Virus record (IMG/VR): IMGVR_UViG_3300033144_002943
Span: 1 to 30,117 of that record
Source of the DNA: a virus
Reading direction: 5' to 3' (one strand)
DNA: 30,117 bases
Under the pieces are notes generated by a model that was given only the letters and a program-made list of their open reading frames with translations, was not told the origin of the DNA and made no database searches. Shown one piece after another: positions 15,443 through 24,128 of this stretch (its first letter is position 1; each line of letters begins with the position of its first letter). Position numbers and translations under genes: made by a program.

Positions 15443-18400
15443 TGTCAGATCCTATACCTCCAAAAGGATATGTATTAGACGAGCCTGATTCAACTAAGTT
15501 GGATCTTGGATCGTTGCGAGTTCCAACTGGCTATGCGCTAGACGATACCGCAGCTGCACGCCTATTTTTAGAAAATATGCAGATGAATCCTTCTAAAAAG
15601 AAGGAGCCGGAAATTATGCAGGGTCCTGATCAACTGCGCACAATTAGACCGGACACCACTTTAACGGATACGATGAAACCAGTGTATGAGACTGTATTAC
15701 AATTTGAGGTGGGTGACGATCCTAACTCCCGGGCCAATCGACACAATAACCCTGGCGCTCACGTATGGACCCCAGAACTGGCAGACAAATATGGGGCAAA
15801 GCGTGGAGATCCGTTTGAGGACTCCAGTGGGTCTACCTATTATACTGCCAAATATGATTCAATGGCGCAGGGGACCAAAGCATCAAAATTTATTATCGAT
15901 CGGATCTGGGACCAGACCGATGGGAACCCCTTGGACTTCGCAGCTAAATATACCGGCGAAGCACCTGACAGTCAGATTGTTGCGAACTATGCCCAGGAGA
16001 TCCAGTCTAAGATTGATAATGTCGGGACTATCGATACGCCTGGTTTAATTGTTGAGCCAAAGGATTCTGGATTTAGTAAGAAGATGACAGTATCTGGCCG
16101 GGAAGGTCGGTTCAATTTTAATATTCCACCAAAAGAACAACGGACTACTGAGGGCGGCCATACTAACTGGTACCGCTTTGAGGCAGAGGATGGATCTAAC
16201 TGGAACCATCGCATAGAGGAAGATAAACAAGGCGGACGTTGGGAAGAAGATCCACTGGCGGACCAGGAATACTTGGAATGGCAGAAGGATCCGCAGGGTA
16301 TTTATGATCACTGGGAACACGACAGTAATCTGACAGCATATATTGTAGAGTCAGCTGAGTCTGGGGTTCCGTGGTCAGAATTTAAAGAAGGCTTAAAAGG
16401 TTTTAATACTTACCGGCAGGAGTCTGGAGATCTGATCCCGGACGATGTTCCACCAGACCCCAGGATCAACTCGGTGTTGAACGGTCCCCAGGAATCGTTG
16501 GGTGATATCCTATCAAAAGATTATTCAAAAGAGTCCTACGACTTTGATGATAAGATCCCGCTATTCCTAAGATTAGGGTGGAACGAATCGATCACTGGAG
16601 CAGCCAGGAAGATGATAACCGGTGAGGAGGCTTACGATTTATCCGAAGAAGATCCTAATGCGTTAGAAGGTATTGCCGCCACAATATTTGGATTTATGAT
16701 GCCGCTAGATGCCCTGACTTTCGGGGTGGGTGGCAAAATAGGGGCCAAGCTATATAATTGGGGACTCAATAAAACTGTCGGGATCTTAAGCAAGTTTGGG
16801 ATCTCAAGAAAAGCAGCTGTGAAACTTGCTACAGCAGGCTCACAGAAGTTCGTGGCTAGGCTAGGTGGTGCCGGTGTTGGTTTAGGATCCTACCAGGGAA
16901 TCCATAATGCGATGACCCAAAAAGCCGAAGGGAAAGAAGTCGATTGGTGGGAAGTTAGTAAGGCGGGTCTACACGGCTTTTTCTTGGGATCTGTGGCTGC
17001 TATGGGCGGTACTCTTGGGGGTTTGATTACTAAAAAATTATTTGGCAAAGGTCTTAGTACTTTAGGAAATCGGTTCTTTGGCGAGCAGTTTGGCACAAAG
17101 GCCGCCAAGGCTATTGGGGACCTGGGTGGTGAGGTTGTTAGCTTTGGAACTCTAGCCGGCGCAATAGAGGGACGGATGCCCACCTGGGACGATTACTTAG
17201 GTGCTGCCGGGGTTATTATGGGAATGCGTGGCGTTAACCTTGGTAAGGCCGGATTCCGCAAATTCTCGAAGGAAATGGAGAATAGAGCCTTATCGATGAA
17301 GAACCTGGTTGAGGCTAAGAATCATTCCTTCCGCCAGGCGATGGATCGATCTGGGACTTCATATATAGAATGGGCAGCTGATCGGGTAGTTGAAAAGACT
17401 TTAGGCGTGGATCTGCGTGGTAAGAGCGGAGTTCGTGAGGCAATTGAGGGTAAGGATGTAACTGATCAGATCCGGAAACCAAAATTAATTAAAACCAAGG
17501 AAGGTGTTTTTTCTGAGAAACCTAAAACGCCGGCAGAAATTGAGCAGGGTAAGCCGGCAAAACCACCAAAACCAACAAAGATTAAAACAGTTAGGGGACC
17601 AGGTGAAAAGGGTGAGGATGTGTTGGCCAGGGGGGTCCGGAGGGGTATCACAGATCCGGGAACCGAAGGGATTGGTCGTTATTTATTAAAATCTAATCCT
17701 AAATTAGCCAAGAAGATCTTTCTTGAGATCTCAGACCGCACGGTAGAAATCACTGACGAGTACATCCGGAAGAATCACAATATGACTCCGGAGGAATTCT
17801 TCAAAGCGGAAGGCAAAAGGCCTGGTCGTTATATGTCCGTTGGACAGACAAAGAATTTTGTAAAGAATGGCATTGAAAAAACAGCTCTAAAATTATATAA
17901 AGGTCACGACGCTGATACTATAGTTGAGGAATTCTATGGCGCCCATTGGCGTAATCTGAATAAGAAATCTCAAAAGATGTTTGAGCGGTTTCATAATAAA
18001 TCCAGGGATACACGATCAAGCCAGGAACATTATGAGCAGGATGGCCGTGACTTCTTCTTCTCAGAGAAGATGCATCAAAAAGCCGGAATGGGGATCCGTA
18101 GTATATTCCAAAATGCCAGGGGAACACTGCGGGATCTGATTGGTCGCATACGTAAGATACGGGGAGCAAAGGTACCTAAGGAAGTTCAAAAATTATGGAA
18201 GTCTGCTGTTAAAGTTGAGAAGCAGCCGACCTCTACTTCTCGCCAGAAACCCCGGGGGAGAGCGGCCCCATCGAAGGGGATTCCAGATAAGGGAAGGGTT
18301 CCGGAACAAATTTCAATTTTCAAAGATGCTACACACCAGTTACGCCGCACAAGCAAAAATGTTTCCAAAAATCGTTATAAAGATGAAACAAAAATATTTG

Positions 18401-21400
18401 AAGTATCGATCCACCCAAAAGAATTAGCTGATATTAAGGATAAAAATTCTAAGGTTAAAATTAATAATCTAAAAGATGCGGAAACCGCTAATACAAACAA
18501 GGAAAGGGTTAAAGATTGGAAGAAGATCCATTCCACGGCCAAGGATATTCCCCCGGCCAAAATGAGGAAGGCTCCAATTAAAGTTGGTAAACTGGTTGGG
18601 GTTGAAGTTTTAATGTTGACTAAGGGTTGTCAGCGGGCAGAGACAACGGTTGAGCGGGTGCAGAATGGTGTACTACCAAAAGAAACCAGGACCGAGGCTT
18701 GCTTTGGTGGGGACTGTTGGGTTAACAAACAATTCAATTCCAAGTTCGGTGCTTTTGAGAATATGGAAGTGCGGGATCTAGAGATAGCATCAGAGGCCTC
18801 GATCAGTAAACTTCTGGGCAATCCCAAGATGATAGATAAACTCAATAAGGCATTGTTTATTCGCCAGGGATTTGCCGGGGATGATTCGCATCTATTCTCA
18901 ACCGGTCGGGCAGTACATTATTTGAAAGAGGCCAAGGCCAATGGACTGATCCCTAAAACAATATTTATTTCCGCATCATATGCGCCGGTAACGTCTAAAC
19001 AGTATAAAGCAATGGCGGAATATAAAGATAAGTTTGAGATCCATTTCTCTAATTCTGGATGGTTCCACAAGAATGAAATAATGATTCGGTTAAACGAGTT
19101 CCAAAAAGCCAAGGCTGCCGGCCTGAATGTTTCTATTCGAATGATCACCAACAAGGATGGAATCTCCGGTATTACGATGGACAACCAGAGGTTCATCGCC
19201 AAAGAATTGGAGAAGATGGGTGTCAAACAAGCTGAAGTTTTGGAAACCCCATTCCACGATGATTCGATAGCAAACAAAGAACTTCGCCGCAGCAATCCAA
19301 CTGGTGATTATAAATATATTTGCTGTGAGTTTGGAAAGTGTGGTCCCTGTAAATACAAGTGTATGACCACGGTTGATAAAGATGCGTCGATCCAGGTTAC
19401 CCATCAGCTGCGGGATATGGATCCTGAGGCCAAGGTTGGTAAGGAGCGGGGTCAGGTAGATCCTTATGGTACGGATGTATCGGCCATCAGGCAAGCCAGT
19501 GTGCCTGCAAGTGATGCTGAATTTGTTGAGGCCAAACCATCTGTGGAGGTAAAGGTTTCCAGGAAGAAACCATTATCACAGCAAGAGATTGTTCAGTTCG
19601 TTAGGAAGGCTTTTAATGCTCCTGTTTTTGGTAAATCAACCGTAAAAATGGGGAAGGTACAGGGGTATTTTAAACCATTCCAACGCTACATCAGATTACG
19701 GGAAGAATATAATACTTATGTGCTGTCGCACGAAATTGCCCACCTCATTGATCAGGATGTTTGGAAAGGTGATAAACAGCGGTTTAAACCGTGGCAGGAT
19801 GAACTGTCGGTCCTGGATTATAACCCCAATAAGGGTAGGACCTCAGAGGGTTTTGCTGAGTTTATGCGTCACTATGTAACAACTGGCAGAGCCGAATTTC
19901 TGGCGCCTAAGTTCTATAAATATTTTACCACAACCTTTGCAAAAGAGAATCCTAAACTCTGGAAAAATATTGAAAAGTTCCGGGATATGATGTCCGAGTA
20001 CCATAACCAGGGAGCCTATAATCGGATCCTTTCTCAGATTGATTTTAGTGGAGAAGGCCCAAAGAGACCACTCGGGACCAGGATAAGAGATTATTATCAG
20101 TTACTAAGGCATCGTTTCTATAGCGATGTAACGTACATCGATCGGGTATTGAGACAATCAGGCGTTAAGAAGAAAATACGGAAAGGCAAGTGGGAGTCCA
20201 CCCTTCCTTCTACCAAGGATCCTGAGGCATTATTTGTTGCTAAGAAAGGCAAAGCATCCGGGATGGCCAGGCAGTGGGTGTTTGAGGGTACAACGGATTT
20301 TGTTGGCCGGGAAAACGGAGAATCGCTCAATGCGATCTTAAAAGATGTGGTGAAACTTGAAGGGGTGTTAGATCCCCTGAATCCTGGCAAGACAGTTAAA
20401 GGAACGAAATTAATGCAGGCCTTTATCGGTTATACTTTTTCCAGAAGGGCATTATCTAGACCAGACATTGAAACTGGCGCTCACCTTAGTGATGCTGAAT
20501 ACATATTTAAACTAATGGACACTAAAGGATTTAGATCTGCCTCCGATCGATTGAACGGATGGATGGATCGGGTCCTGGATTATATGATCGATGCGGGAGC
20601 GTTACCGGCCGAAGGTAAGGCAGCAATGAAGGCCCTCAATCCGTTCTATTTACCACTAAAAAGATTAATGACGGATCCATTTATTACTAACCCTAAGGGT
20701 GGCGGTGGCAGTGGATCTGGTACATATCTGCCCACTTCCGGGATTAAGCGCTTAAGGGGTAGCGGCAGAAAGGTTGTTAACCCACTTGAGTCAATGGTGG
20801 GAATTGCAGAGAATTTAATTTCGGTTGCTGATAAAACCAGGCTTGTAAGGGCCATTGCGGATCTTGAACATACGCAGGGCCTAGGGATGATTATTCGCAG
20901 GATCCCGGCTCCCACAAAGGTTACCAACGTAAACACGCAAAGGATCCTTGATAGTTTAGGGGAACAGATGATGGGCCGCCTTGATAAGATGGGCGATAAA
21001 GACAAGATGCGGATGCTGATGAATACCACCAAGGAACTTGCTAAAGAGATGGCCCCCGATTATTTACAATACTTTTCTCAAAGCGATCGCTATGTCGGAT
21101 CCGGGAATGTTATCGTGCTATGGCGCAACACTGCGGTGGAAGTGAAAACATCCGAAGGAATCAAGCGCAAGATGGAAATGCGCCCACACTTCTATGAAAT
21201 CGATGATGGTGTCTACAGAGTATTGCAGGGGATCGATCGGGTTCAGATGGGTCCAGTAATCTCAGCGATCAGCCACGTTACCAGGGGAATTAAATTTGGT
21301 GCGGTAGGTTTCCATTTAGCGTTTTCATACATAACTAACCCGGTGCGAGACATCCCAACCTATCTATTATTCTCTAAGGCCAAACTTCCTAATCCTGCTG

Positions 21401-22668
21401 CCCCAATGGTTGCATTAGCAGCTGACCTAGGTTTAGGATCTCAAAAATATAAACAAGCATCCAGGACCTTCCGGGGAATGGGTGGCGAACTGGCCACAAT
21501 TATGGGTCGAGACAGAGCAAGATCTAAAAAGGGATATAAAGAATTATTGGCCAGATCTAAAGGGTGGAAAGGGAAGACCGTCCACTCAGTCCTTCATCCG
21601 GTGGATGCGCTCCGGACCCTATTCCAACTTCCGGAATTGGCACCCAGAATTGCAGAGTTTAAAACACGCCTAGAACATTATGAAAAGAAATACGGTAAAG
21701 ACTCAGACGATGCCCGCCTAGCAGCTTTCAACGACGCCCAGGATGTGACGATTAATTTCAGCAGAATGGGCGTCTGGGGATCCATTCTTAATCAGCTGAT
21801 CCCATTTTATAATCCGGACGTACAGGGTGGATCTAAGATCTTAAGATCCTTCCAGGAGCGACCCCTGGCCACAATGTTGCGGGGCGTGTCAGCGATTACA
21901 TTCCCAACCTTTATGGCCTACTGGATGAACAAAGACAAAGAATGGTTCAAGAACATTCCCGCTCCAATGAAATATTCACACATATATATAGATCTGGCGG
22001 ATATTCCCTGGGCCGATAGCAAGGAAGTAATAGTTCTTCCGCTGCCGCACGAACCTGGTGTTATTTTTGGAGGCCTACCAATGGCTATGTGGGACGAATT
22101 GTACCAGGGTAAAGATAAGGCCTTTATGGAGGCTGCGCAGCTGATGTTCAACCAGGTTAATCCAATTCCTAACCCATTGAATGTGTCCGGAGTAAACGTC
22201 CTTTATCAAATGTTCGCTAATAGAAACTGGTATGGTGCGCCAATTGAAAGTTTGGGAGATCAATTTAAAGAGGCTCCTGACAGATACCACGATTATACCA
22301 CTGAAGTGGCCAAGGCAGCCAGTCAATGGAGTTATGATGCGCTGCAGTACACGGGACAATGGTTGCCTGGTGCGGGTGAACTGGCCAATCAAATGTCACC
22401 CAAGAAAATTGAGAACTTTATGGGCGGCTTGACCGGTGGTTTAGCTACCAGGATGATGCGCCTTATGGATCTTGCATTGAAAGATGATCCGATTAAGAGT
22501 AAAGCAGATCTGCCCACGGTTGGAAGACTGTTCCATCGCAAGCGACTGGGTGTCACGGTTGATTATAAGCGGATGCGACAATTACAAAGAAAGCGTGGCA
22601 GTAAAAATATGACCGCATCTGAAAGGAATGAACTGAAAAGATTAGAGAAGAGAGCAAGGAGGAGATAA
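15442..22668 (+). CDS. Giant polyvalent internal virion protein (2408 residues)
   Basis: Probably packaged in the capsid and injected with the DNA. Residues 7-13 and 28-34 repeat a P-x-GY-x-LD motif. Residues 85-192 (NRHNNPGAHVW, DFAAKYTGEAPD) resemble lysozyme-like 'NNPGN' peptidoglycan hydrolases of virions. Residues 413-592 are Gly/Ala-rich and hydrophobic, as in channel-forming ejection proteins. Residues 1049-1321 look like a TIM-barrel, Gp88-like domain with C1063, C1087, C1092 and the cluster C1294, C1295, C1300, C1303, C1307, then H1321. H1430-E-I-A-H1434 with E1469/E1473 (SEGFAEF) is a zincin metallopeptidase signature. From about 1680 to 2133, AHLSDAEY, NPFYLPLKRL, ITNPVRD and INFSRMGVWGSILNQLIPFY resemble large-polyvalent-protein-associated (LPD38-like) regions. 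I saw no RNA-polymerase motifs. Family names are from memory; the HExxH and cysteine positions are seen directly. Confidence 0.82.
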   Translation: MSDPIPPKGYVLDEPDSTKLDLGSLRVPTGYALDDTAAARLFLENMQMNPSKKKEPEIMQGPDQLRTIRPDTTLTDTMKPVYETVLQFEVGDDPNSRANRHNNPGAHVWTPELADKYGAKRGDPFEDSSGSTYYTAKYDSMAQGTKASKFIIDRIWDQTDGNPLDFAAKYTGEAPDSQIVANYAQEIQSKIDNVGTIDTPGLIVEPKDSGFSKKMTVSGREGRFNFNIPPKEQRTTEGGHTNWYRFEAEDGSNWNHRIEEDKQGGRWEEDPLADQEYLEWQKDPQGIYDHWEHDSNLTAYIVESAESGVPWSEFKEGLKGFNTYRQESGDLIPDDVPPDPRINSVLNGPQESLGDILSKDYSKESYDFDDKIPLFLRLGWNESITGAARKMITGEEAYDLSEEDPNALEGIAATIFGFMMPLDALTFGVGGKIGAKLYNWGLNKTVGILSKFGISRKAAVKLATAGSQKFVARLGGAGVGLGSYQGIHNAMTQKAEGKEVDWWEVSKAGLHGFFLGSVAAMGGTLGGLITKKLFGKGLSTLGNRFFGEQFGTKAAKAIGDLGGEVVSFGTLAGAIEGRMPTWDDYLGAAGVIMGMRGVNLGKAGFRKFSKEMENRALSMKNLVEAKNHSFRQAMDRSGTSYIEWAADRVVEKTLGVDLRGKSGVREAIEGKDVTDQIRKPKLIKTKEGVFSEKPKTPAEIEQGKPAKPPKPTKIKTVRGPGEKGEDVLARGVRRGITDPGTEGIGRYLLKSNPKLAKKIFLEISDRTVEITDEYIRKNHNMTPEEFFKAEGKRPGRYMSVGQTKNFVKNGIEKTALKLYKGHDADTIVEEFYGAHWRNLNKKSQKMFERFHNKSRDTRSSQEHYEQDGRDFFFSEKMHQKAGMGIRSIFQNARGTLRDLIGRIRKIRGAKVPKEVQKLWKSAVKVEKQPTSTSRQKPRGRAAPSKGIPDKGRVPEQISIFKDATHQLRRTSKNVSKNRYKDETKIFEVSIHPKELADIKDKNSKVKINNLKDAETANTNKERVKDWKKIHSTAKDIPPAKMRKAPIKVGKLVGVEVLMLTKGCQRAETTVERVQNGVLPKETRTEACFGGDCWVNKQFNSKFGAFENMEVRDLEIASEASISKLLGNPKMIDKLNKALFIRQGFAGDDSHLFSTGRAVHYLKEAKANGLIPKTIFISASYAPVTSKQYKAMAEYKDKFEIHFSNSGWFHKNEIMIRLNEFQKAKAAGLNVSIRMITNKDGISGITMDNQRFIAKELEKMGVKQAEVLETPFHDDSIANKELRRSNPTGDYKYICCEFGKCGPCKYKCMTTVDKDASIQVTHQLRDMDPEAKVGKERGQVDPYGTDVSAIRQASVPASDAEFVEAKPSVEVKVSRKKPLSQQEIVQFVRKAFNAPVFGKSTVKMGKVQGYFKPFQRYIRLREEYNTYVLSHEIAHLIDQDVWKGDKQRFKPWQDELSVLDYNPNKGRTSEGFAEFMRHYVTTGRAEFLAPKFYKYFTTTFAKENPKLWKNIEKFRDMMSEYHNQGAYNRILSQIDFSGEGPKRPLGTRIRDYYQLLRHRFYSDVTYIDRVLRQSGVKKKIRKGKWESTLPSTKDPEALFVAKKGKASGMARQWVFEGTTDFVGRENGESLNAILKDVVKLEGVLDPLNPGKTVKGTKLMQAFIGYTFSRRALSRPDIETGAHLSDAEYIFKLMDTKGFRSASDRLNGWMDRVLDYMIDAGALPAEGKAAMKALNPFYLPLKRLMTDPFITNPKGGGGSGSGTYLPTSGIKRLRGSGRKVVNPLESMVGIAENLISVADKTRLVRAIADLEHTQGLGMIIRRIPAPTKVTNVNTQRILDSLGEQMMGRLDKMGDKDKMRMLMNTTKELAKEMAPDYLQYFSQSDRYVGSGNVIVLWRNTAVEVKTSEGIKRKMEMRPHFYEIDDGVYRVLQGIDRVQMGPVISAISHVTRGIKFGAVGFHLAFSYITNPVRDIPTYLLFSKAKLPNPAAPMVALAADLGLGSQKYKQASRTFRGMGGELATIMGRDRARSKKGYKELLARSKGWKGKTVHSVLHPVDALRTLFQLPELAPRIAEFKTRLEHYEKKYGKDSDDARLAAFNDAQDVTINFSRMGVWGSILNQLIPFYNPDVQGGSKILRSFQERPLATMLRGVSAITFPTFMAYWMNKDKEWFKNIPAPMKYSHIYIDLADIPWADSKEVIVLPLPHEPGVIFGGLPMAMWDELYQGKDKAFMEAAQLMFNQVNPIPNPLNVSGVNVLYQMFANRNWYGAPIESLGDQFKEAPDRYHDYTTEVAKAASQWSYDALQYTGQWLPGAGELANQMSPKKIENFMGGLTGGLATRMMRLMDLALKDDPIKSKADLPTVGRLFHRKRLGVTVDYKRMRQLQRKRGSKNMTASERNELKRLEKRARRR

Positions 22669-22955
22669 TGGCAAAGGATCCAACAAAACAAGAAACTATT
22701 CGAGTCCTGGATCGGCAGCCAATGGCCAGTGACCTGGATGAAAATATCCCTGCTATTTGGCACTATCGCCAGGGGGTCTATTTGTCAGTCAAGATCCGAA
22801 ACCGCATTCACACAACTGAGTTCGGATCCGGAACGCCGATCAGCGGTGGGGCCGTGATCACTGGATCTGCGGCAGTAGCTGCGCCACCAGGCCCAGGCCC
22901 AGGGGGACCGACAAGCAACTTGCTTGCATATATGGGGATGTTTTTAAATGGCTGA
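22668..22955 (+). CDS. Small virion-associated protein with Pro/Gly linker
   Basis: A 95-residue protein whose ATG overlaps the stop of the giant gene by one base and follows a strong AAGGAGGAG site. The N-terminal 55 residues contain WHYRQGVYLSVKIRNRIHTT. Then come Ala/Gly and a PPGPGPGGPT linker, and a short hydrophobic C-terminus (LLAYMGMFLNG). The composition suits an adaptor or attachment peptide joining fibre proteins to the tail, but I recognise no family. It shares eight bases with the next gene. Confidence 0.6.
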   Translation: MAKDPTKQETIRVLDRQPMASDLDENIPAIWHYRQGVYLSVKIRNRIHTTEFGSGTPISGGAVITGSAAVAAPPGPGPGGPTSNLLAYMGMFLNG

Positions 22956-23265
22956 AACACCTAAGAGACTGTACTCCGGAACACTGGCTTCGGGAGAGAC
23001 ACTCGTGTACACAGCGTCAGGAGTAACAACAATAATTAGTGATATTCATCTGTGCAATAAAGGCGGATCCTTGGTGGAATGTGATATAAAAATAAATGAT
23101 AAATATATCAGAGAAACTATGGAAATCCAGGCCAACACCAACCCTCCGCACAATACGGTCCACTATAGCGGGACGCTTATGGTTCTGACAGGCGAAACTG
23201 TAAAAATTACAGTGGACGTTGATGCTGTGGTAGATTGCACAATATCTGGATTGGAGGTAGGATAA
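22948..23265 (+). CDS. Small beta-sandwich virion protein
   Basis: A 105-residue, all-beta protein with LASGETLVYTASGVTTIISD, IHLCNKGGSLVECDIKIN and GETVKITVDVDAVVDCTISG. The pattern 'T-V-x-x-x-x-x-x-V-x-DIHLCN-x-x-G-x-x-V-x-x-x-I' recurs in many small phage tail or head-fibre proteins of unknown exact role. It starts inside the previous gene (ATG 22948, that gene's stop at 22953) and ends in a TAATG overlap with the next, so the three are surely co-translated. There is no signal peptide, in contrast to the genes from 23659 onward. Confidence 0.65.
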   Translation: MAETPKRLYSGTLASGETLVYTASGVTTIISDIHLCNKGGSLVECDIKINDKYIRETMEIQANTNPPHNTVHYSGTLMVLTGETVKITVDVDAVVDCTISGLEVG

Positions 23266-23657
23266 TGCCTTGGAGCGATTTAGTTAAAGGTGAAAAGGGC
23301 GATACTGGTGCGGCGGGGACTGGCATAGGTGACGTTGATACCGTACAGACGCTTGATGCTACGCCAACAACGATTAGAACCATACCCCTCACTACCGATA
23401 CGGTTACTCAGATTGTTGTTGATGTCGTTGGGATTAAGTCCGATAAAACGGCTATTTCAGGATTTAAAAAGATCGTCACTTATAAAAATGACAGCGGCGT
23501 ACTGACCTTACAGGGGATGATCAGTCGTGTGCATCAACAAAGACAGGCCGGTTGGGACGTAACTTTCTCGATTAGTGGTGCAAACGTATTATTACAAGTG
23601 ACCGGAGCGGCTATGACAATAGATTGGAAGTCAAACACCTGGACATTGGAAGTATGA
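23265..23657 (+). CDS. Short fibre-like protein with collagen-type start
   Basis: The ATG at 23265 overlaps the previous stop (TAATG) and is preceded by TTGGAGGTAGG, so I prefer it to a TTG thirty bases upstream; the product is 130 residues. Residues 9-20 form four Gly-x-y triplets (GEKGDTGAAGTG), the collagen-like signature of trimeric phage fibres. The rest is a beta domain (RTIPLTTDTVTQIVVDVVGI, GWDVTFSISGANVLLQVTGA) ending WKSNTWTLEV, like the small terminal domains of tail fibres. It probably forms a trimeric appendage. It is the last gene before the secretion-signal cassette. Confidence 0.65.
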   Translation: MPWSDLVKGEKGDTGAAGTGIGDVDTVQTLDATPTTIRTIPLTTDTVTQIVVDVVGIKSDKTAISGFKKIVTYKNDSGVLTLQGMISRVHQQRQAGWDVTFSISGANVLLQVTGAAMTIDWKSNTWTLEV

Positions 23658-23658
23658 T

Positions 23659-24117
23659 ATGAGAAAAATAATATTATTTCTATTACTACTGCTCACAGTG
23701 GCCTTTTCCCAGGAAGGTGGTTGGGATGGTAGTTCGTGGTATGTGCCTGATACGACTTCAACAGACCAGTTAAAAACTTCTGGAACGGTTCAGTTTATTC
23801 CGGAGTCAGTACAGCAATTAAATGCCGGAACACAGATCGTCTTAGATGGAATGATTATATTGATAGAGGGAAATAGTGGACCGGTTACTTTAACAGGCAC
23901 ACCAACTATTGCAACTACCGACAATGGCGTGGTGATTATTCTCACTGGAAACAGTGATTCAGATTTAGTGACACTTCAAGATGAAACAAGTCTTAATGGT
24001 TCAAAACTTGAATTGTCGGGGGATGTAAACTTTACCCTTGGTGCAGGGGACGTAATATGGTTAAGGTATACTACGTCCGATGCCAAGTGGTACGAAATAA
24101 CAAGAACTGATAACTAA
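23659..24117 (+). CDS. Exported fibre-like protein (152 residues)
   Basis: Residues 1-17 are a signal peptide (MRK, a leucine-rich core, AFS|QEGG). After a short polar stretch, residues 57-150 form a beta domain (GTQIVLDGMIILIEGNSGPV, NGVVIILTGNSDSDLVTLQD, GDVNFTLGAGDVIWLRY) ending WYEITRTDN. This last domain matches the C-terminus of the protein at 24129 (strands LILHG, TLTLFDG, VNFTFGDKD, ending NWQEISRADN), so the two are related by module sharing. This type of domain often closes phage tail proteins. It starts one base after a TGA stop with only a weak GGAAG site. Confidence 0.68.
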   Translation: MRKIILFLLLLLTVAFSQEGGWDGSSWYVPDTTSTDQLKTSGTVQFIPESVQQLNAGTQIVLDGMIILIEGNSGPVTLTGTPTIATTDNGVVIILTGNSDSDLVTLQDETSLNGSKLELSGDVNFTLGAGDVIWLRYTTSDAKWYEITRTDN

Positions 24118-24128
24118 GAGAGGAAACA

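Noticed and set aside
18628-18717. Canonical radical-SAM C-x3-C-x2-C site
   Set aside because: The cysteines are at 1063, 1087 and 1092, with spacings 24 and 5, so the standard motif is absent; only a looser Gp88-like call is kept.
15442-22668. N4-type virion RNA polymerase as identity of the giant protein
   Set aside because: The size and position suggested it, but I saw no T7-like polymerase motifs; the visible features are HExxH, cysteine clusters and polyvalent-protein segments.
23235-23657. TTG start for the collagen-type fibre gene
   Set aside because: The TAATG overlap at 23263-23267 with TTGGAGGTAGG upstream marks the ATG at 23265 as the better start.
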